Part shown: positions 18,225 through 27,182 of the stretch, in pieces
Layout: the number at the start of each line of letters is the position of its first letter
Position numbering within the stretch: position 1 is the first letter of the stretch
Source: Bradyrhizobium sp. 21
GTDB lineage: Bacteria > Pseudomonadota > Alphaproteobacteria > Rhizobiales > Xanthobacteraceae
NCBI RefSeq assembly: GCF_023073335.1
Contig: NZ_JADPJG010000031.1
Span: 197,798-261,797, forward strand
Reading direction: 5' to 3'
Length of the DNA: 64,000 nt
Program-made: the position numbers and the translations under genes
The notes under the pieces: model-generated
Databases searched by the model: none
What the model was told of the DNA's origin: nothing
What the model saw: the letters and a program-made list of their open reading frames with translations, nothing else

Positions 18225-19628
18225 TCAGTTCGTACCGGCGGGCGCGGCGATTGCCGCGCGCAAGGAGGCGGCAAACGTATCGAGCAGATTGGGATCGCCG
18301 ATATAGAGCTCGCCAGGATAGGACCGGCGCCAGGCAGATTCGAAATAGGGCGCCCCCCTGGCCGGATCGAACGGACCGGCGGAGAGCGCTTCGCGCAGCC
18401 GCGCCGGCACGTCGGCCAGGCGATCGACCGCATAGACAAGCGGGCAGGAGCGGTAGAACGCATCGCCCATCACCACGACCGGCTTGCCGAGCAGCAGCGC
18501 TTCGGCGCCCGACTTGCTGTTGACGGAGATCACGGCGTCGGCGCGATTGAGCACGGTGTAATTGTTGGTCTGCGGCGGCAGCAGCACGAAATTGTCGAAC
18601 CGGCGCGCGAGCTCGAACAGGCGCGAAGCCGCGATCGCGCCGATCTGGGCGGGATGTTCCTTGACCACGAGCACATGCGAATCCGGGATCGTGCGCAGCA
18701 GGAAGTCGACGGTCGCGACCTGGTCGAGATAGTCCGGCGAGCGCAGCGTCAGCGCCATGTCGGCCGGAACGTGGAATGGATAGTAGACGAAGGGCGTCTC
18801 GGGGAGCGGGCGATAGAGCTTGCGCAGCCGCGTCGCGTTGAGCGCCATCGCCGCATGAACACGGGCGTGGCGCAGATTGTGCCCGAACTCCTGGTGCTTG
18901 CCGAGCGCGAACTGGTCCCAGAGTTTTTCGGCGAGACGATGCGCATTGCGCGGGTTCAGGACCTTCTTGAAAGCCGCCGAATAATGGTGCTGGTCCTTCT
19001 TGGGAATGACGATCGCACGCTGCGTCAGCGTGTCGTCGAGATAGGCGCGCACCTCCGATGACACTGCGTCCGCCGGTGCCGGCATCACGTCGGGCGCAGC
19101 GAGGCTGTCGGGCGTAAAGTACATCCGGCCGCGGAAGAACGACGGCTCGATGAACCAGTTGCGGATGTTGCGGCGCTTGGCGGCGTAGAAGCTGGCGATG
19201 ACGGAGAGAAAGCCGCCGAGCTCCTGCACCAGCTCGGCGCGCGTCCCCTGCGCCTCCAGCCGGTCGAGCAGCGCCTCCATGGCGTTGGCGTAGATCATGA
19301 AGCGCCGGCGCAGCGCGGCCGTGTCGCGGATGCCGAAAGTGAAGCGCTCATGGCTGAACAGGAAATTGGTTCCGTCGAGGCCGTAGGCGGCAACGCGCGC
19401 GTCGAACGCCTTGCGGTCGTCGGGCGCCGGGCCGGCCTTGAGACCCTCGCGGTACATGTTCGTGACCGGCACGCCTGCAGCGGCCGAAATCTCGGCGCTC
19501 CGATCGTCGAAGGCGAGCAACTCGACATCATGGCCTGCCGTGCGCAATCGCTGCGCGACCGGAATCCAGAACCGGGTCTGGTATTCGGCAAGCGTGGTGA
19601 TGAGAATGGTCTTTGCAGATGTGGTCAT
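18225..19628 (-). CDS. KpsC/KpsS-like capsule polysaccharide protein, putative ulosonate transferase
   Basis: 467 aa. The C-terminal half has the Capsule_synth pattern: FVYYPFHVPADMALTLR, VLVVKEHPAQIG, FVLLPPQTNNYTVLNRADA, then VNSKSGAEALLLGKPVVVMG. KpsC and KpsS are CMP-Kdo transferases that build the poly-Kdo linker of capsules. In a legionaminic-acid operon, a related protein could transfer the CMP-activated nonulosonate instead, and that is inference. ATG 19628 is used because the reading frame upstream of it (to 19730) runs into the neighbouring gene. It is followed 12 bases on by a GT2 and preceded 4 bases by the protein at 19633, so all three are co-transcribed. Confidence 0.75.
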   Translation of the reverse strand: MTTSAKTILITTLAEYQTRFWIPVAQRLRTAGHDVELLAFDDRSAEISAAAGVPVTNMYREGLKAGPAPDDRKAFDARVAAYGLDGTNFLFSHERFTFGIRDTAALRRRFMIYANAMEALLDRLEAQGTRAELVQELGGFLSVIASFYAAKRRNIRNWFIEPSFFRGRMYFTPDSLAAPDVMPAPADAVSSEVRAYLDDTLTQRAIVIPKKDQHHYSAAFKKVLNPRNAHRLAEKLWDQFALGKHQEFGHNLRHARVHAAMALNATRLRKLYRPLPETPFVYYPFHVPADMALTLRSPDYLDQVATVDFLLRTIPDSHVLVVKEHPAQIGAIAASRLFELARRFDNFVLLPPQTNNYTVLNRADAVISVNSKSGAEALLLGKPVVVMGDAFYRSCPLVYAVDRLADVPARLREALSAGPFDPARGAPYFESAWRRSYPGELYIGDPNLLDTFAASLRAAIAAPAGTN

Positions 19629-19632
19629 GGCT

Positions 19633-21021
19633 CTATGGGACCCGTTCGATCGCAATGCTCGCGAGCGGCAAGCCCGTCGTCGCGCAATGCGCGCGTCGCG
19701 CCGTGAATTGCGACGGGCTCGCGCGATCATGAGCCGCGATCCGCTGAAGCAGGGTTTTGACGAAGTCAGGCTCGATCCGCTTGTCGCGCCGGGCCGGATT
19801 GAACCGGCTGCGCAGCCGCTCGGTGACGGCCGAGCCGAGCGCGGCGCTGGCAGTGCCCTTGACGATCTGGCCGAGGCTCGGCCTGGCGCGCGTGCCCTTC
19901 ACGGTGGCAAGCAGCGAGACGTAAGGCCGGCGCGAACCGGTCGCGCGGGTCAGGACGTCGGCGACCCGTTCGGCGGCCTGTCCGTCGTTGAGATGGAAGA
20001 AAGCCTCGATGTCGGCGGCGTGGACCCCGGCGAAATCGAAGGTCTCGGTCTCGCGCTCGACTTGGTCGATCGCACCAAGCAGCTGATCGAATGAGCCCAC
20101 CGGACGGCTGACGCGCGCGGGCAGCACGGCATGGGCCGCCGTCGTCGGTGTGTTCAAATATTCGAGCTGCAGCGGCAGCTTTCCGAGCAATACCGATTCG
20201 ACGGCGGTCCCACAGTTGAGATGAACGACTGCAGCCGCGTTGCGGATGCGGTCGAGCACGCTGCCGGTGCCGTCGATCACGACGTTGGCATGGCGCGCGA
20301 GCGCGGTGCGATAGACGTCCTCGCTCTCGAAGGGATGCGGACGGACGAGAATGTGCTGGTTGGGCCGCGCTGCGGCGAGCCGCTCGATCTCGGCGAGATA
20401 GCTGGTGAAGACCTGTTTCAGGTCCGCAATGAAGCGATCGACATAGGCGCCGTCCCAACCGGCCCGCACCATCGCCTCGCGCTCTCCGCCCGGCTTGCCG
20501 GTGAAGCGCGAATTGAGCAGCGGGAAGTTGGCGTTGACGAGCAGATAGCCGCGCGATTCGCCGTCCAGCAGCGCGCGCCAGCGTGGCGCCGCAAAGTCGA
20601 AGCGCGGGCAGCCGGTGAGGTGAAGCTGCTCCGGCTGCATGGTCCCTGCCGTGAGGAAAGCGTCGTGGAGCCGGCTGCCCCAGAAGAAATAGCCCGCTAG
20701 GATTTCGGCGTAGCCGCTGTCCTTGATGTGTGCGGCCATCGCCGGCGGTGAGTTGCCGCCCTTTTCCGCGAGCACGCCGCCTTCGGTATCGAGCACGTAC
20801 AGCGCGAGGCCGGCCTTGGCAAAGCTGCGCATCAGGTCGAGATTGACGGGACGTGCGTAATTGACGACCAGCGCGTCCAGCCCGAGCCTGGGGACATCGA
20901 CCGCCTGCTCGTACATCGGTACCAGCACCACGGAGGCGCCGCGCCGCGCGAGTTGATAACCGAGCATGACGGCCCCCGGCAGGTCACGCTTGGGGTGATC
21001 GACCACCAGGCCTATGCGCAC
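19633..21021 (-). CDS. Surface carbohydrate biosynthesis protein, GT-B-like
   Basis: 462 aa. The fold looks like GT-B: an N-terminal IGLVVDHPKRDLPGA and a C-terminal half with HILVRPHPFESED, VVIDGTGSVLDRIRNAAAV and HLNCGTAVESVLLGKLPL. This pattern is seen in proteins annotated as surface carbohydrate biosynthesis proteins in nonulosonic-acid and capsule clusters. The PHP motif and the Gly-Thr-Ala-x-Glu segment resemble the donor-binding site of KpsC/S-like transferases, so it may add an ulosonate. About 70 C-terminal residues after the core are basic and of unknown role. It is 73 bases downstream of the flippase gene and 4 bases upstream of the KpsC/S-like gene. Confidence 0.65.
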   Translation of the reverse strand: MRIGLVVDHPKRDLPGAVMLGYQLARRGASVVLVPMYEQAVDVPRLGLDALVVNYARPVNLDLMRSFAKAGLALYVLDTEGGVLAEKGGNSPPAMAAHIKDSGYAEILAGYFFWGSRLHDAFLTAGTMQPEQLHLTGCPRFDFAAPRWRALLDGESRGYLLVNANFPLLNSRFTGKPGGEREAMVRAGWDGAYVDRFIADLKQVFTSYLAEIERLAAARPNQHILVRPHPFESEDVYRTALARHANVVIDGTGSVLDRIRNAAAVVHLNCGTAVESVLLGKLPLQLEYLNTPTTAAHAVLPARVSRPVGSFDQLLGAIDQVERETETFDFAGVHAADIEAFFHLNDGQAAERVADVLTRATGSRRPYVSLLATVKGTRARPSLGQIVKGTASAALGSAVTERLRSRFNPARRDKRIEPDFVKTLLQRIAAHDRASPSQFTARRAHCATTGLPLASIAIERVP

Positions 21022-21094
21022 CGTTCGCGTCTCCTCGTGAAATCAACCAAGGTCGTCACCGGTCTCTCGAACATGTTGGCGCTGAGTTGCAAGG

Positions 21095-22609
21095 CTAGGT
21101 CGAATCCCAGCCGAAGCGATGGCCAAGTTCCACGAAGATCGCCCGCTGGCGCTGTTCGAGAACGAGGAAATATTGCACGAGCCAGCTCGCGGCGCAGAAG
21201 GCTGCGACCGCAAGCCCTAGACCCCAGTACCTGTCGATCGTGAAGTAGTCGGCGAGCTTGAGCAGCAGCAGGCTTCCGACCACGAGAACGACGACCTGGG
21301 CGAGAAGTGCTCTGAGGAGGCGGTGGGAGTCAAGCTGCAACCCGCGGCTCATGGCGGCGATCTGCAATGGCAGAATGACGGCGTTGCCAACCACCTGGCC
21401 GAGAATCAGCGCGCGCTCGTCGAATATGCGCAGCGTCGCAATCGCCACAACGGCCCAGACCGCCAGTTGATAGATCATCAGCCGGTTCAGGCGGGACTGC
21501 ACGTCGGCGCGGGTCAGGAACATGACGTTGCCGAACGCCAGATACTGGGCGCAGATCGGCACCACGAAGCTGAGGCCCATCCAGAAGGCGTATGGAACCA
21601 TTTGCGGTCCGATCCACACCTGCATGATCTCGGGCGACAGCACTGCCGCCGCCACCAGCGGCGGAACCGTGAACATCGGCAGGATGATGAGCCCGAATTC
21701 GCCGAGCTGCTGAAAGGCCTTGGCGTTGCCGCGCTCGTCCAGACGGCTCGCCACCGGCAGCAGGGCCGACGTGAGCATGCCGACGATGATCTTGAAGACG
21801 CGGGACAGCCGGACCACGGTGTCGTACACGCCGACGCCTTTGGGTCCGAATAAAAGGCCGACGAGGAAGGGCTGGACCGGCAGCGCCAGGCCGCCGGTCA
21901 GCTTGCCCTGCGCGAACAGCGCGCAGCGATACATCAGCTCGCGCCGGATCGGCGCGTCCCACATCGCGAGCCTCACCTTGCGTACGACGGCGATGAAGGC
22001 CGCGACAAACACCAGAACCGCACGCATCAAGGTGCTAGCGAGATAGGCATAGGCCACGAGCTCGAAGGCGGCCCCGGCGTTGGAGGCCCAGATCGTGCAG
22101 GCGACATAGACGATGGTCGAGCTCACCTCCGCCAGCCGCAGGACGTTGTAGCGCTCAAAGCCTTTGACGATGCCCTCCCAGACCAGCGCCGGGATCAGCA
22201 CCAGATTGGCCAGCGCCGTGTAGCGCAGGATCTGCGAAAACCTGTCGATGTGGACCGGGTCGACGCGCAGCGCGATGCTGAGGTAGGGCGCAGCGATCCA
22301 GATCGCGACTGACAGGAGCGCTGCGAGACCGAAGGCCATCACGGTCAGCAGTGCGAGCTGCTGGCCGGCAAGGCGCCAGTTGCGGTGCTCGCGCGCCCGC
22401 GCGACCGCCTGCGTCGTGACCTCGGAGAGGCCGAGATCGAGCAGGCCCATCATACCGCTTGGCAGCAGGATGCGGGCAAGCACGATGAGGCCGAACTCGG
22501 TCACGCCCCAGCTGCGGATGATGACGGGGATGACGATCAGGCCGAGCACGGCCGCGACCCCGAAGGCCGCGCTGGAGAGCACCGTGTTGCGGATCAACTG
22601 TTTCAGCAT
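21095..22609 (-). CDS. Second Wzx-type flippase
   Basis: 504 aa polytopic membrane protein with 12-14 predicted helices. The N-terminus (LKQLIRNTVLSSAAFGVAAV, GLIVIPVIIRSWGVTEFG) is typical of the polysaccharide_synt/Wzx family, and the C-terminal half repeats the fold. It would flip a lipid-linked oligosaccharide. It lies 10 bases after the PtmA-like SDR gene in the same operon, so it probably handles the legionaminic-acid-containing unit. The flippase at 6755 may serve another unit or an earlier version of the same one. Having two flippases but one obvious polymerase suggests two export routes or a redundant acquisition. Confidence 0.85.
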   Translation of the reverse strand: MLKQLIRNTVLSSAAFGVAAVLGLIVIPVIIRSWGVTEFGLIVLARILLPSGMMGLLDLGLSEVTTQAVARAREHRNWRLAGQQLALLTVMAFGLAALLSVAIWIAAPYLSIALRVDPVHIDRFSQILRYTALANLVLIPALVWEGIVKGFERYNVLRLAEVSSTIVYVACTIWASNAGAAFELVAYAYLASTLMRAVLVFVAAFIAVVRKVRLAMWDAPIRRELMYRCALFAQGKLTGGLALPVQPFLVGLLFGPKGVGVYDTVVRLSRVFKIIVGMLTSALLPVASRLDERGNAKAFQQLGEFGLIILPMFTVPPLVAAAVLSPEIMQVWIGPQMVPYAFWMGLSFVVPICAQYLAFGNVMFLTRADVQSRLNRLMIYQLAVWAVVAIATLRIFDERALILGQVVGNAVILPLQIAAMSRGLQLDSHRLLRALLAQVVVLVVGSLLLLKLADYFTIDRYWGLGLAVAAFCAASWLVQYFLVLEQRQRAIFVELGHRFGWDST

Positions 22610-22619
22610 GCTCCGCCGC

Positions 22620-23438
22620 TCACCAGGCGCTCAGGCCGCCGTCGACGGCGATGTTCTGGCCCGTTACGTAGGACGCGGCATCAGATACCAGGAACAGCAT
22701 CGTTCCCACCATCTCGTCCGCGCGGGCCATGCGGCCGAGCGGAACGCGGGCTCCATAGCGCGCCTTGAAGGTTTCGTTCTGCCCGCTCTCGACCCCGCCC
22801 GGGGTGAGGGTATTGACGCGAACGCCTTTTGCCGCCCAATAGGTCGCGAGGTGCTTGGTCAGGCCGATGACGCCGGCTTTGGACGCCGTGTAGACCGCAG
22901 GCGTGTTGATGGCGCGGCCGAGATATTCGGAGCCTTCATAGATGCGCTGGTCGGGCGCCATCAGGCCGTAGATCGAGGCGGTCTGCACGATGGCGCCGTA
23001 GCCGCGCTCGGCCATTCGGCCTCCGAACACCTGCGCGACGTTGAACATGCCGTCGAGATTGACCGCCATGATCTCCCGCCATGTGTCCTGTGAAAATTTC
23101 TCGACGGGTGCGAAGAAGGCGTCGACATCACGTGTCTTGCTGGCGGCGTTGTTGAGCAGGATCGAGACTGGTCCGAAGTCGGCTTCGATCGCATCGGCCG
23201 TGTTGCGCACCGCATCGGGCTGCGTGATGTCGCAGCCATAACCCCTGGCGCGGATAGCATGGCGTGACGTGACGTCGGCTGCCGCAGCATCGGTTGCGCC
23301 CTGGTCGAGATCGATGATGGCGACATTGGCGCCGAACTCGGCGAGGCCCTCGGCGAAGCGACGGCCGAGAATGCCGCAGCCTCCGGTCACGATAGCCGTG
23401 CGGCCGGTGAGATCGAACAGAGCCTTGAAGCTCGTCAT
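22620..23438 (-). CDS. ptmA: PtmA-like short-chain dehydrogenase (legionaminic acid pathway)
   Basis: 272 aa classical SDR. Cofactor motif VTGGCGILGRRFA is at about residue 18, NNAAS follows, the catalytic Ser is in QTASIYG and the Tyr-x3-Lys pair is YTASK. The insert LMAPDQRIYEG and the C-terminal YVTGQNIAVDGGLSAW identify the PtmA subgroup. In Campylobacter, ptmA accompanies ptmB (legF), ptmF and ptmE in the GDP-linked legionaminic-acid pathway, and the same companions are adjacent here. A 4-base overlap couples it to the cytidylyltransferase gene. A close relative is encoded at 45275. The catalysed step is not certain from sequence. Confidence 0.75.
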   Translation of the reverse strand: MTSFKALFDLTGRTAIVTGGCGILGRRFAEGLAEFGANVAIIDLDQGATDAAAADVTSRHAIRARGYGCDITQPDAVRNTADAIEADFGPVSILLNNAASKTRDVDAFFAPVEKFSQDTWREIMAVNLDGMFNVAQVFGGRMAERGYGAIVQTASIYGLMAPDQRIYEGSEYLGRAINTPAVYTASKAGVIGLTKHLATYWAAKGVRVNTLTPGGVESGQNETFKARYGARVPLGRMARADEMVGTMLFLVSDAASYVTGQNIAVDGGLSAW

Positions 23439-24151
23439 GATGGTGTTCCCTGGAGTCCCTGACGTTGACGCAGCAGGAGCTCGACCAGTGCGAAGTCGAC
23501 CTCGGAATCAATGTCGACCGAACGTTCCTCCGGCATCTCGAACAGGCGGGTGTCCGGATAGAACACCGCCGGCTTATCGAGGAATGACGCGACGCGCCAG
23601 ACGTAGATCGAGGCGTTCATGTCGAAGCAGCGCGGGCTGTCCTGCCGCCGCACGATCGGCGGATCCGCGATCTTCGACAGGCCGACGCTGCCGTTCTTGC
23701 GTTCTTCGACCAGGTTGAAATAGGGCGAGCGGCGGGCGGGCGCGCCGGTGATAACGTTGGGCGCGCTGGAACTACGCAACAAATCCACCGCGCCTGTGAT
23801 GTCGGAGGCGAGCCGCAGAGGCGAGGTCACGTCGAGGTCGACGAAGATATCGGGCGTCTGCCCTGTGCGCAGCATCGCCTGTTCGAGACAGTGGCGAATG
23901 GCAGGAATTTTCGGCGCCGTGTCGGTCGCCATCTCCTTCGGGCGCTTGACGGCGATGTCGGCCCCGGAGCGCAGCGCTTCCTCGAGCAATGCATCGGAGT
24001 CGCTGCTGAACGCGATTGCCGTGAAAAGACCGGTCTGCTTGGCCTGCTCGATCGTCCAGGCCAGCATGGGCCGACCCAGCAGGATGCGGCTGTTCTTGCC
24101 GACGACGCCCTTGGAGCCGCCGCGGGCGCATATTGTGCAGATCAGGCTCAT
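23435..24151 (-). CDS. legF: CMP-nonulosonate (CMP-legionaminate) cytidylyltransferase
   Basis: 238 aa, the NeuA/PseF/LegF family length. The CTP-binding motif CARGGSKGVVGKNSRIL is at residues 8-24, with DLDVTSPLRLASDI in the middle and the metal-binding acidic end DIDSEVDFALVE. The enzyme activates the ulosonate to its CMP form, the donor for the transferases. LegF (PtmB) is assigned over NeuA or PseF by the neighbourhood: LegI, LegG, LegC, LegB and PtmE/F/A homologues all share its operon. It overlaps the genes on both sides by 4 bases. A second, distinct cytidylyltransferase lies at 48488. Confidence 0.82.
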   Translation of the reverse strand: MSLICTICARGGSKGVVGKNSRILLGRPMLAWTIEQAKQTGLFTAIAFSSDSDALLEEALRSGADIAVKRPKEMATDTAPKIPAIRHCLEQAMLRTGQTPDIFVDLDVTSPLRLASDITGAVDLLRSSSAPNVITGAPARRSPYFNLVEERKNGSVGLSKIADPPIVRRQDSPRCFDMNASIYVWRVASFLDKPAVFYPDTRLFEMPEERSVDIDSEVDFALVELLLRQRQGLQGTPS

Positions 24152-25056
24152 GCGAAAACCCAGCTCTTCGAATTCAGCGCGCGTTCGCTGGCGTCGATCA
24201 AATCCACGACGGCAATGCCTTCGGCGAGCGAGCAGACCTGGCCATCGCCGTTCAGCACGGCCTGGTGCATCGCCCGATAACTGGTGTCGCGTTCGCTGGC
24301 GTAGGGCGCAGCGATGCCATTGACGATCAGGTTGCCGCCGACGAGGTCGGCCTCGATCGTCTCATCGGCAAGATTGATGCGGATCCGGCGCAGGCCGGCG
24401 CGGTCGAGGTAGTCGAGATGAACCTGTACGACCTGCGCCCGCGCCATCTCCATCAGCAGCGCGAGGTGATCGTCGACCTCCAGGTCGCGTGTCCCGGACG
24501 CGCCGCCGAGCGCGGCGACGCGTCGCCACGGTCCGAACAGCCAGAGCAGATAGTCGAGCTCATGGCTCAGGTCGCGCAGCACCCCGCCGCCGGCAGCTAC
24601 CGTCGACGAGGCGGTGGCGCGATGGTCGCGACCGGGCCGCCAATCCCGAATGTCCTGTCCGACATAGGCCGAGACGGTGATCGCGGGGCGTCCATCAAGG
24701 TGCCCGGCGAGCGCGACCATCACCGGATGGAAGCGCAGATTGTAGGCGACGAATAGCTTTGCGAAGGCAAAGGTCGGCAGCGGCTCGGGCCTTGCAAGTA
24801 TCGGCTTTTCCACCAGAACCGTTCCACGAAAGCCGGCGTCCGCAAGTCCGCGCAGCGCCTCGACGTGTTGTGCCGTCTCGGTGGCGATGACGACATAATC
24901 GACCGGCCCGCGCGAAAGCGCTTCGCCAATACTGCCATGGTTTCCGCCGCCGCGGCGGCTGACGGTCGTCACCGAAAGGCCGAGCTCGCCGAGCACTCGC
25001 GCATGTCGCGTTCCGATCGAGCCGAGGCCGACGACGACCGCGCTTGCCGGGCTCAC
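24148..25056 (-). CDS. ptmF: Gfo/Idh/MocA-family oxidoreductase (PtmF-like)
   Basis: 302 aa. An N-terminal Rossmann domain opens with VVVGLGSIGTRHARVLGELG. VLVEKPIL is the EKP motif of the Gfo/Idh/MocA family, and AYNLRFHPVM starts the substrate domain. The position between the PtmE-like nucleotidyltransferase and LegF is the same as Campylobacter ptmF, so a PtmF-type role in making or modifying the legionaminic-acid precursor is inferred. It overlaps both neighbours by 4 bases. Substrate specificity cannot be read from the motifs. Another Gfo/Idh protein (44311) lies in the CDP-sugar block. Confidence 0.72.
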   Translation of the reverse strand: MSPASAVVVGLGSIGTRHARVLGELGLSVTTVSRRGGGNHGSIGEALSRGPVDYVVIATETAQHVEALRGLADAGFRGTVLVEKPILARPEPLPTFAFAKLFVAYNLRFHPVMVALAGHLDGRPAITVSAYVGQDIRDWRPGRDHRATASSTVAAGGGVLRDLSHELDYLLWLFGPWRRVAALGGASGTRDLEVDDHLALLMEMARAQVVQVHLDYLDRAGLRRIRINLADETIEADLVGGNLIVNGIAAPYASERDTSYRAMHQAVLNGDGQVCSLAEGIAVVDLIDASERALNSKSWVFA

Positions 25057-26099
25057 TGGAAGACCTCGTGAAACTCGGCATGTGCCTGCTCGAAATCCTC
25101 GACCCGGCCGATGTCGAGCCAGTACTCCCGAATCGGATATACTGCGACACGGCCCTCGCTCGCGACGACGCGCTCCAGCACGGCCGGCATGTCGACCTTC
25201 GCGCCTCGGTCAACAAGCCGAAACACGTTTGGGCCAATCACGTAGATTCCGGCGCTCACGAACCAGCTCTCGGTCGGCTTCTCCCGGATGACCTGGAGAT
25301 ATCCTTCCGATGCGGTGACGACGCCATAGGGAACATGGACCTTGTGCTCGCGCACCGCCATCGTGGCCTCAGCCGGCGCTGCGTTGTGGAAGTCGAGCAG
25401 TGCGCCATAATTGATGGTCGTGAGAATGTCGCCATTGGTCACGACGAGGGGCAGATCGGGGCTCGACGGAAACAGGCCGAGCGCGCCCGCGGTGCCGAGG
25501 CGCTCGATCTCGTGGATGTAGTGGATCGTTGCGCCGTAGCTAGATCCGTCGCCGAAATGATTCTGGATCAGCTCGGCTTTATAGTTCACCGAGATGAAGA
25601 TGTTCCGGAACCCCTGCTGCACGAAATTGCGCACGATGGTCTCGAGTAGCGGCCGGCCGCCGACGTGAAGCATCGGCTTCGGCACCTCGCGCGTCAGCAC
25701 GCCCAGGCGCTCGCCGAGTCCGCCGGCCATGATCAGCACGGGATTTTCGTATTGCGGCGTTTCGAGCAGTTCGTCGAAGGTTTCGACGCCGATGATCTTG
25801 CCACCCGCATCGGTTAGCGGAAGCTGCTTGATCGATTTCTGCCGCATCAGGCGCAGGCGCTCGTCGCGCGGCAGGTTGACGGAAGCCGACACCGGGCTCG
25901 GGTTCATCACGTCGATCGCGCGGCCGCTCAGCGGGATGCCACGCAACAACCCGCGTCTTATGTCGCCGTCCGTGACGATGCCGGCGAGCCTGCCGTCGTC
26001 GAGGACCAGCGCAATCTGAATGCTGCCGCTTTCGATGGCGGCAATGGCCTCGCTCACCGTGGCTTCCGTTCCAACGATGGCCTTTTGCCAGGACTTCAT
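25053..26099 (-). CDS. ptmE: CBS-domain nucleotidyltransferase (PtmE-like, GDP-sugar)
   Basis: 348 aa fusion. Residues 1-115 form a CBS pair (first half ends GIVTDGDIRRGLLRG, second contains IKQLPLTDAGGKIIGV). Residues 120-348 form a sugar-1-phosphate nucleotidyltransferase with the signature LIMAGGLGERLG, PKPMLHVGGRPLLE and the metal-binding TNGD. Campylobacter PtmE has this same architecture and makes the GDP-linked amino sugar that feeds legionaminic-acid synthesis, so the GDP route rather than UDP is inferred. The CBS pair suggests control by an adenine nucleotide. It is 84 bases downstream of the formyltransferase and overlaps the oxidoreductase by 4 bases. Confidence 0.8.
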   Translation of the reverse strand: MKSWQKAIVGTEATVSEAIAAIESGSIQIALVLDDGRLAGIVTDGDIRRGLLRGIPLSGRAIDVMNPSPVSASVNLPRDERLRLMRQKSIKQLPLTDAGGKIIGVETFDELLETPQYENPVLIMAGGLGERLGVLTREVPKPMLHVGGRPLLETIVRNFVQQGFRNIFISVNYKAELIQNHFGDGSSYGATIHYIHEIERLGTAGALGLFPSSPDLPLVVTNGDILTTINYGALLDFHNAAPAEATMAVREHKVHVPYGVVTASEGYLQVIREKPTESWFVSAGIYVIGPNVFRLVDRGAKVDMPAVLERVVASEGRVAVYPIREYWLDIGRVEDFEQAHAEFHEVFQ

Positions 26100-26183
26100 G
26101 GTGATGGACCTCGCGGGCGGCCGCGCCTATGCTGGCGCGCGCCCGATCAGAAAGCAGCTATATCGCGGCTGCGAACGGGGACG

Positions 26184-27182
26184 TCAATCCCCGCGGCCGG
26201 GACCCAATTTGGCCTCCAGAGCTACCAATTTCGCCTCGGCCTTTGCCAGTTCAGCCTTAAGATTTCGGCCGAGCCGGCTGCCGCGCGTGGCGTCCGGAAC
26301 GAGGGCCGCGCCAAGGGCGCAGTCGGTTCCGACCGGTGCCCAGCGCGTGAGTCGAATGAAATTGTCGCCGGTCTTGACCAGGATGCCGGCACTGTCCCGG
26401 CCGATCACCTCGCCGGGAGCACCGATATAGGATCTAGCGCCAGGGATCAGCTCGGCGGCAAGGATGGCATAGGATTTATCTTTCCAGATCGTGCGCGCTC
26501 CAGGGCCGGGCGGCACCAGCGCACGGACGAAGCGTTCTAGCGCGGCGCTGCCGAAGGTCCAGTCGATCTCCTCGTCGCCCTCCCGGCGCCGGCAGCAATA
26601 TAGGCCAACCGGATCGATCGTCGACTGCACGATGCGTTTGTCGGTGCCGCGATGGACGTCCGAGATCGCCTCGACCAGCGTGTCGGCGCAACGCGTCTCG
26701 GCCGTCTTGAGCAGCGTCGCATAGGTATCGGTTGCGGAAATCGGAACCTTGATCTGCCGCACGATGTCGCCAGTGTCGATGCCGAGATCGACCCAGTGAA
26801 CCGTGATCCCGAATTCGGTCTCGCCGTTGATCAGCGCCCAGGTCAGCGGATTGCGGCCGCGATAGAACGGCAGCGCGCCGGCATGACAATTGAGCGTGCC
26901 GCGCGGCGGCAGCGCCAGAATTGCCTCGCGGAGAATCTGGTCGTAGGACATCGAGACGTGAAGCTCGGCCGCGAATGTCGCGATCTCGGCAAGACTCTCC
27001 GGCGCATTGACGGCCTTGGGGCTCAGCACCGGAATGCCCTTCGCTTCCGCGAGCGCGACAAGCGTCGAATCCGGGCGCGATGCGCGCACCGCGACGAAGG
27101 CGATGGTGTAGCGGGGATCGTCGATCAGCCGGGCGAAGGCGCGTTGCGCCCAGACGCCGTCACCAAAATAGCCGATCCTCAT
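26184..27182 (-). CDS. Formyltransferase (Fmt-like), putative nonulosonate-precursor N-formyltransferase
   Basis: 332 aa. The formyltransferase core contains the catalytic Asn-x-His pair (TLNCHAGALPFYRGRNP) and the conserved Asp in HWVDLGIDTGDIV, as in methionyl-tRNA and sugar N-formyltransferases using N10-formyl-tetrahydrofolate. The C-terminal half holds a smaller domain typical of Fmt_C, and the last 60 residues are a likely coiled coil (LKAELAKAEAKLVALEAKLG). It sits where a LegH N-acetyltransferase would be expected, between LegI and PtmE, and overlaps LegI by 4 bases. It probably formylates the 4-amino group of the sugar precursor. A tRNA role is unlikely in this context. Confidence 0.78.
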   Translation of the reverse strand: MRIGYFGDGVWAQRAFARLIDDPRYTIAFVAVRASRPDSTLVALAEAKGIPVLSPKAVNAPESLAEIATFAAELHVSMSYDQILREAILALPPRGTLNCHAGALPFYRGRNPLTWALINGETEFGITVHWVDLGIDTGDIVRQIKVPISATDTYATLLKTAETRCADTLVEAISDVHRGTDKRIVQSTIDPVGLYCCRRREGDEEIDWTFGSAALERFVRALVPPGPGARTIWKDKSYAILAAELIPGARSYIGAPGEVIGRDSAGILVKTGDNFIRLTRWAPVGTDCALGAALVPDATRGSRLGRNLKAELAKAEAKLVALEAKLGPGRGD

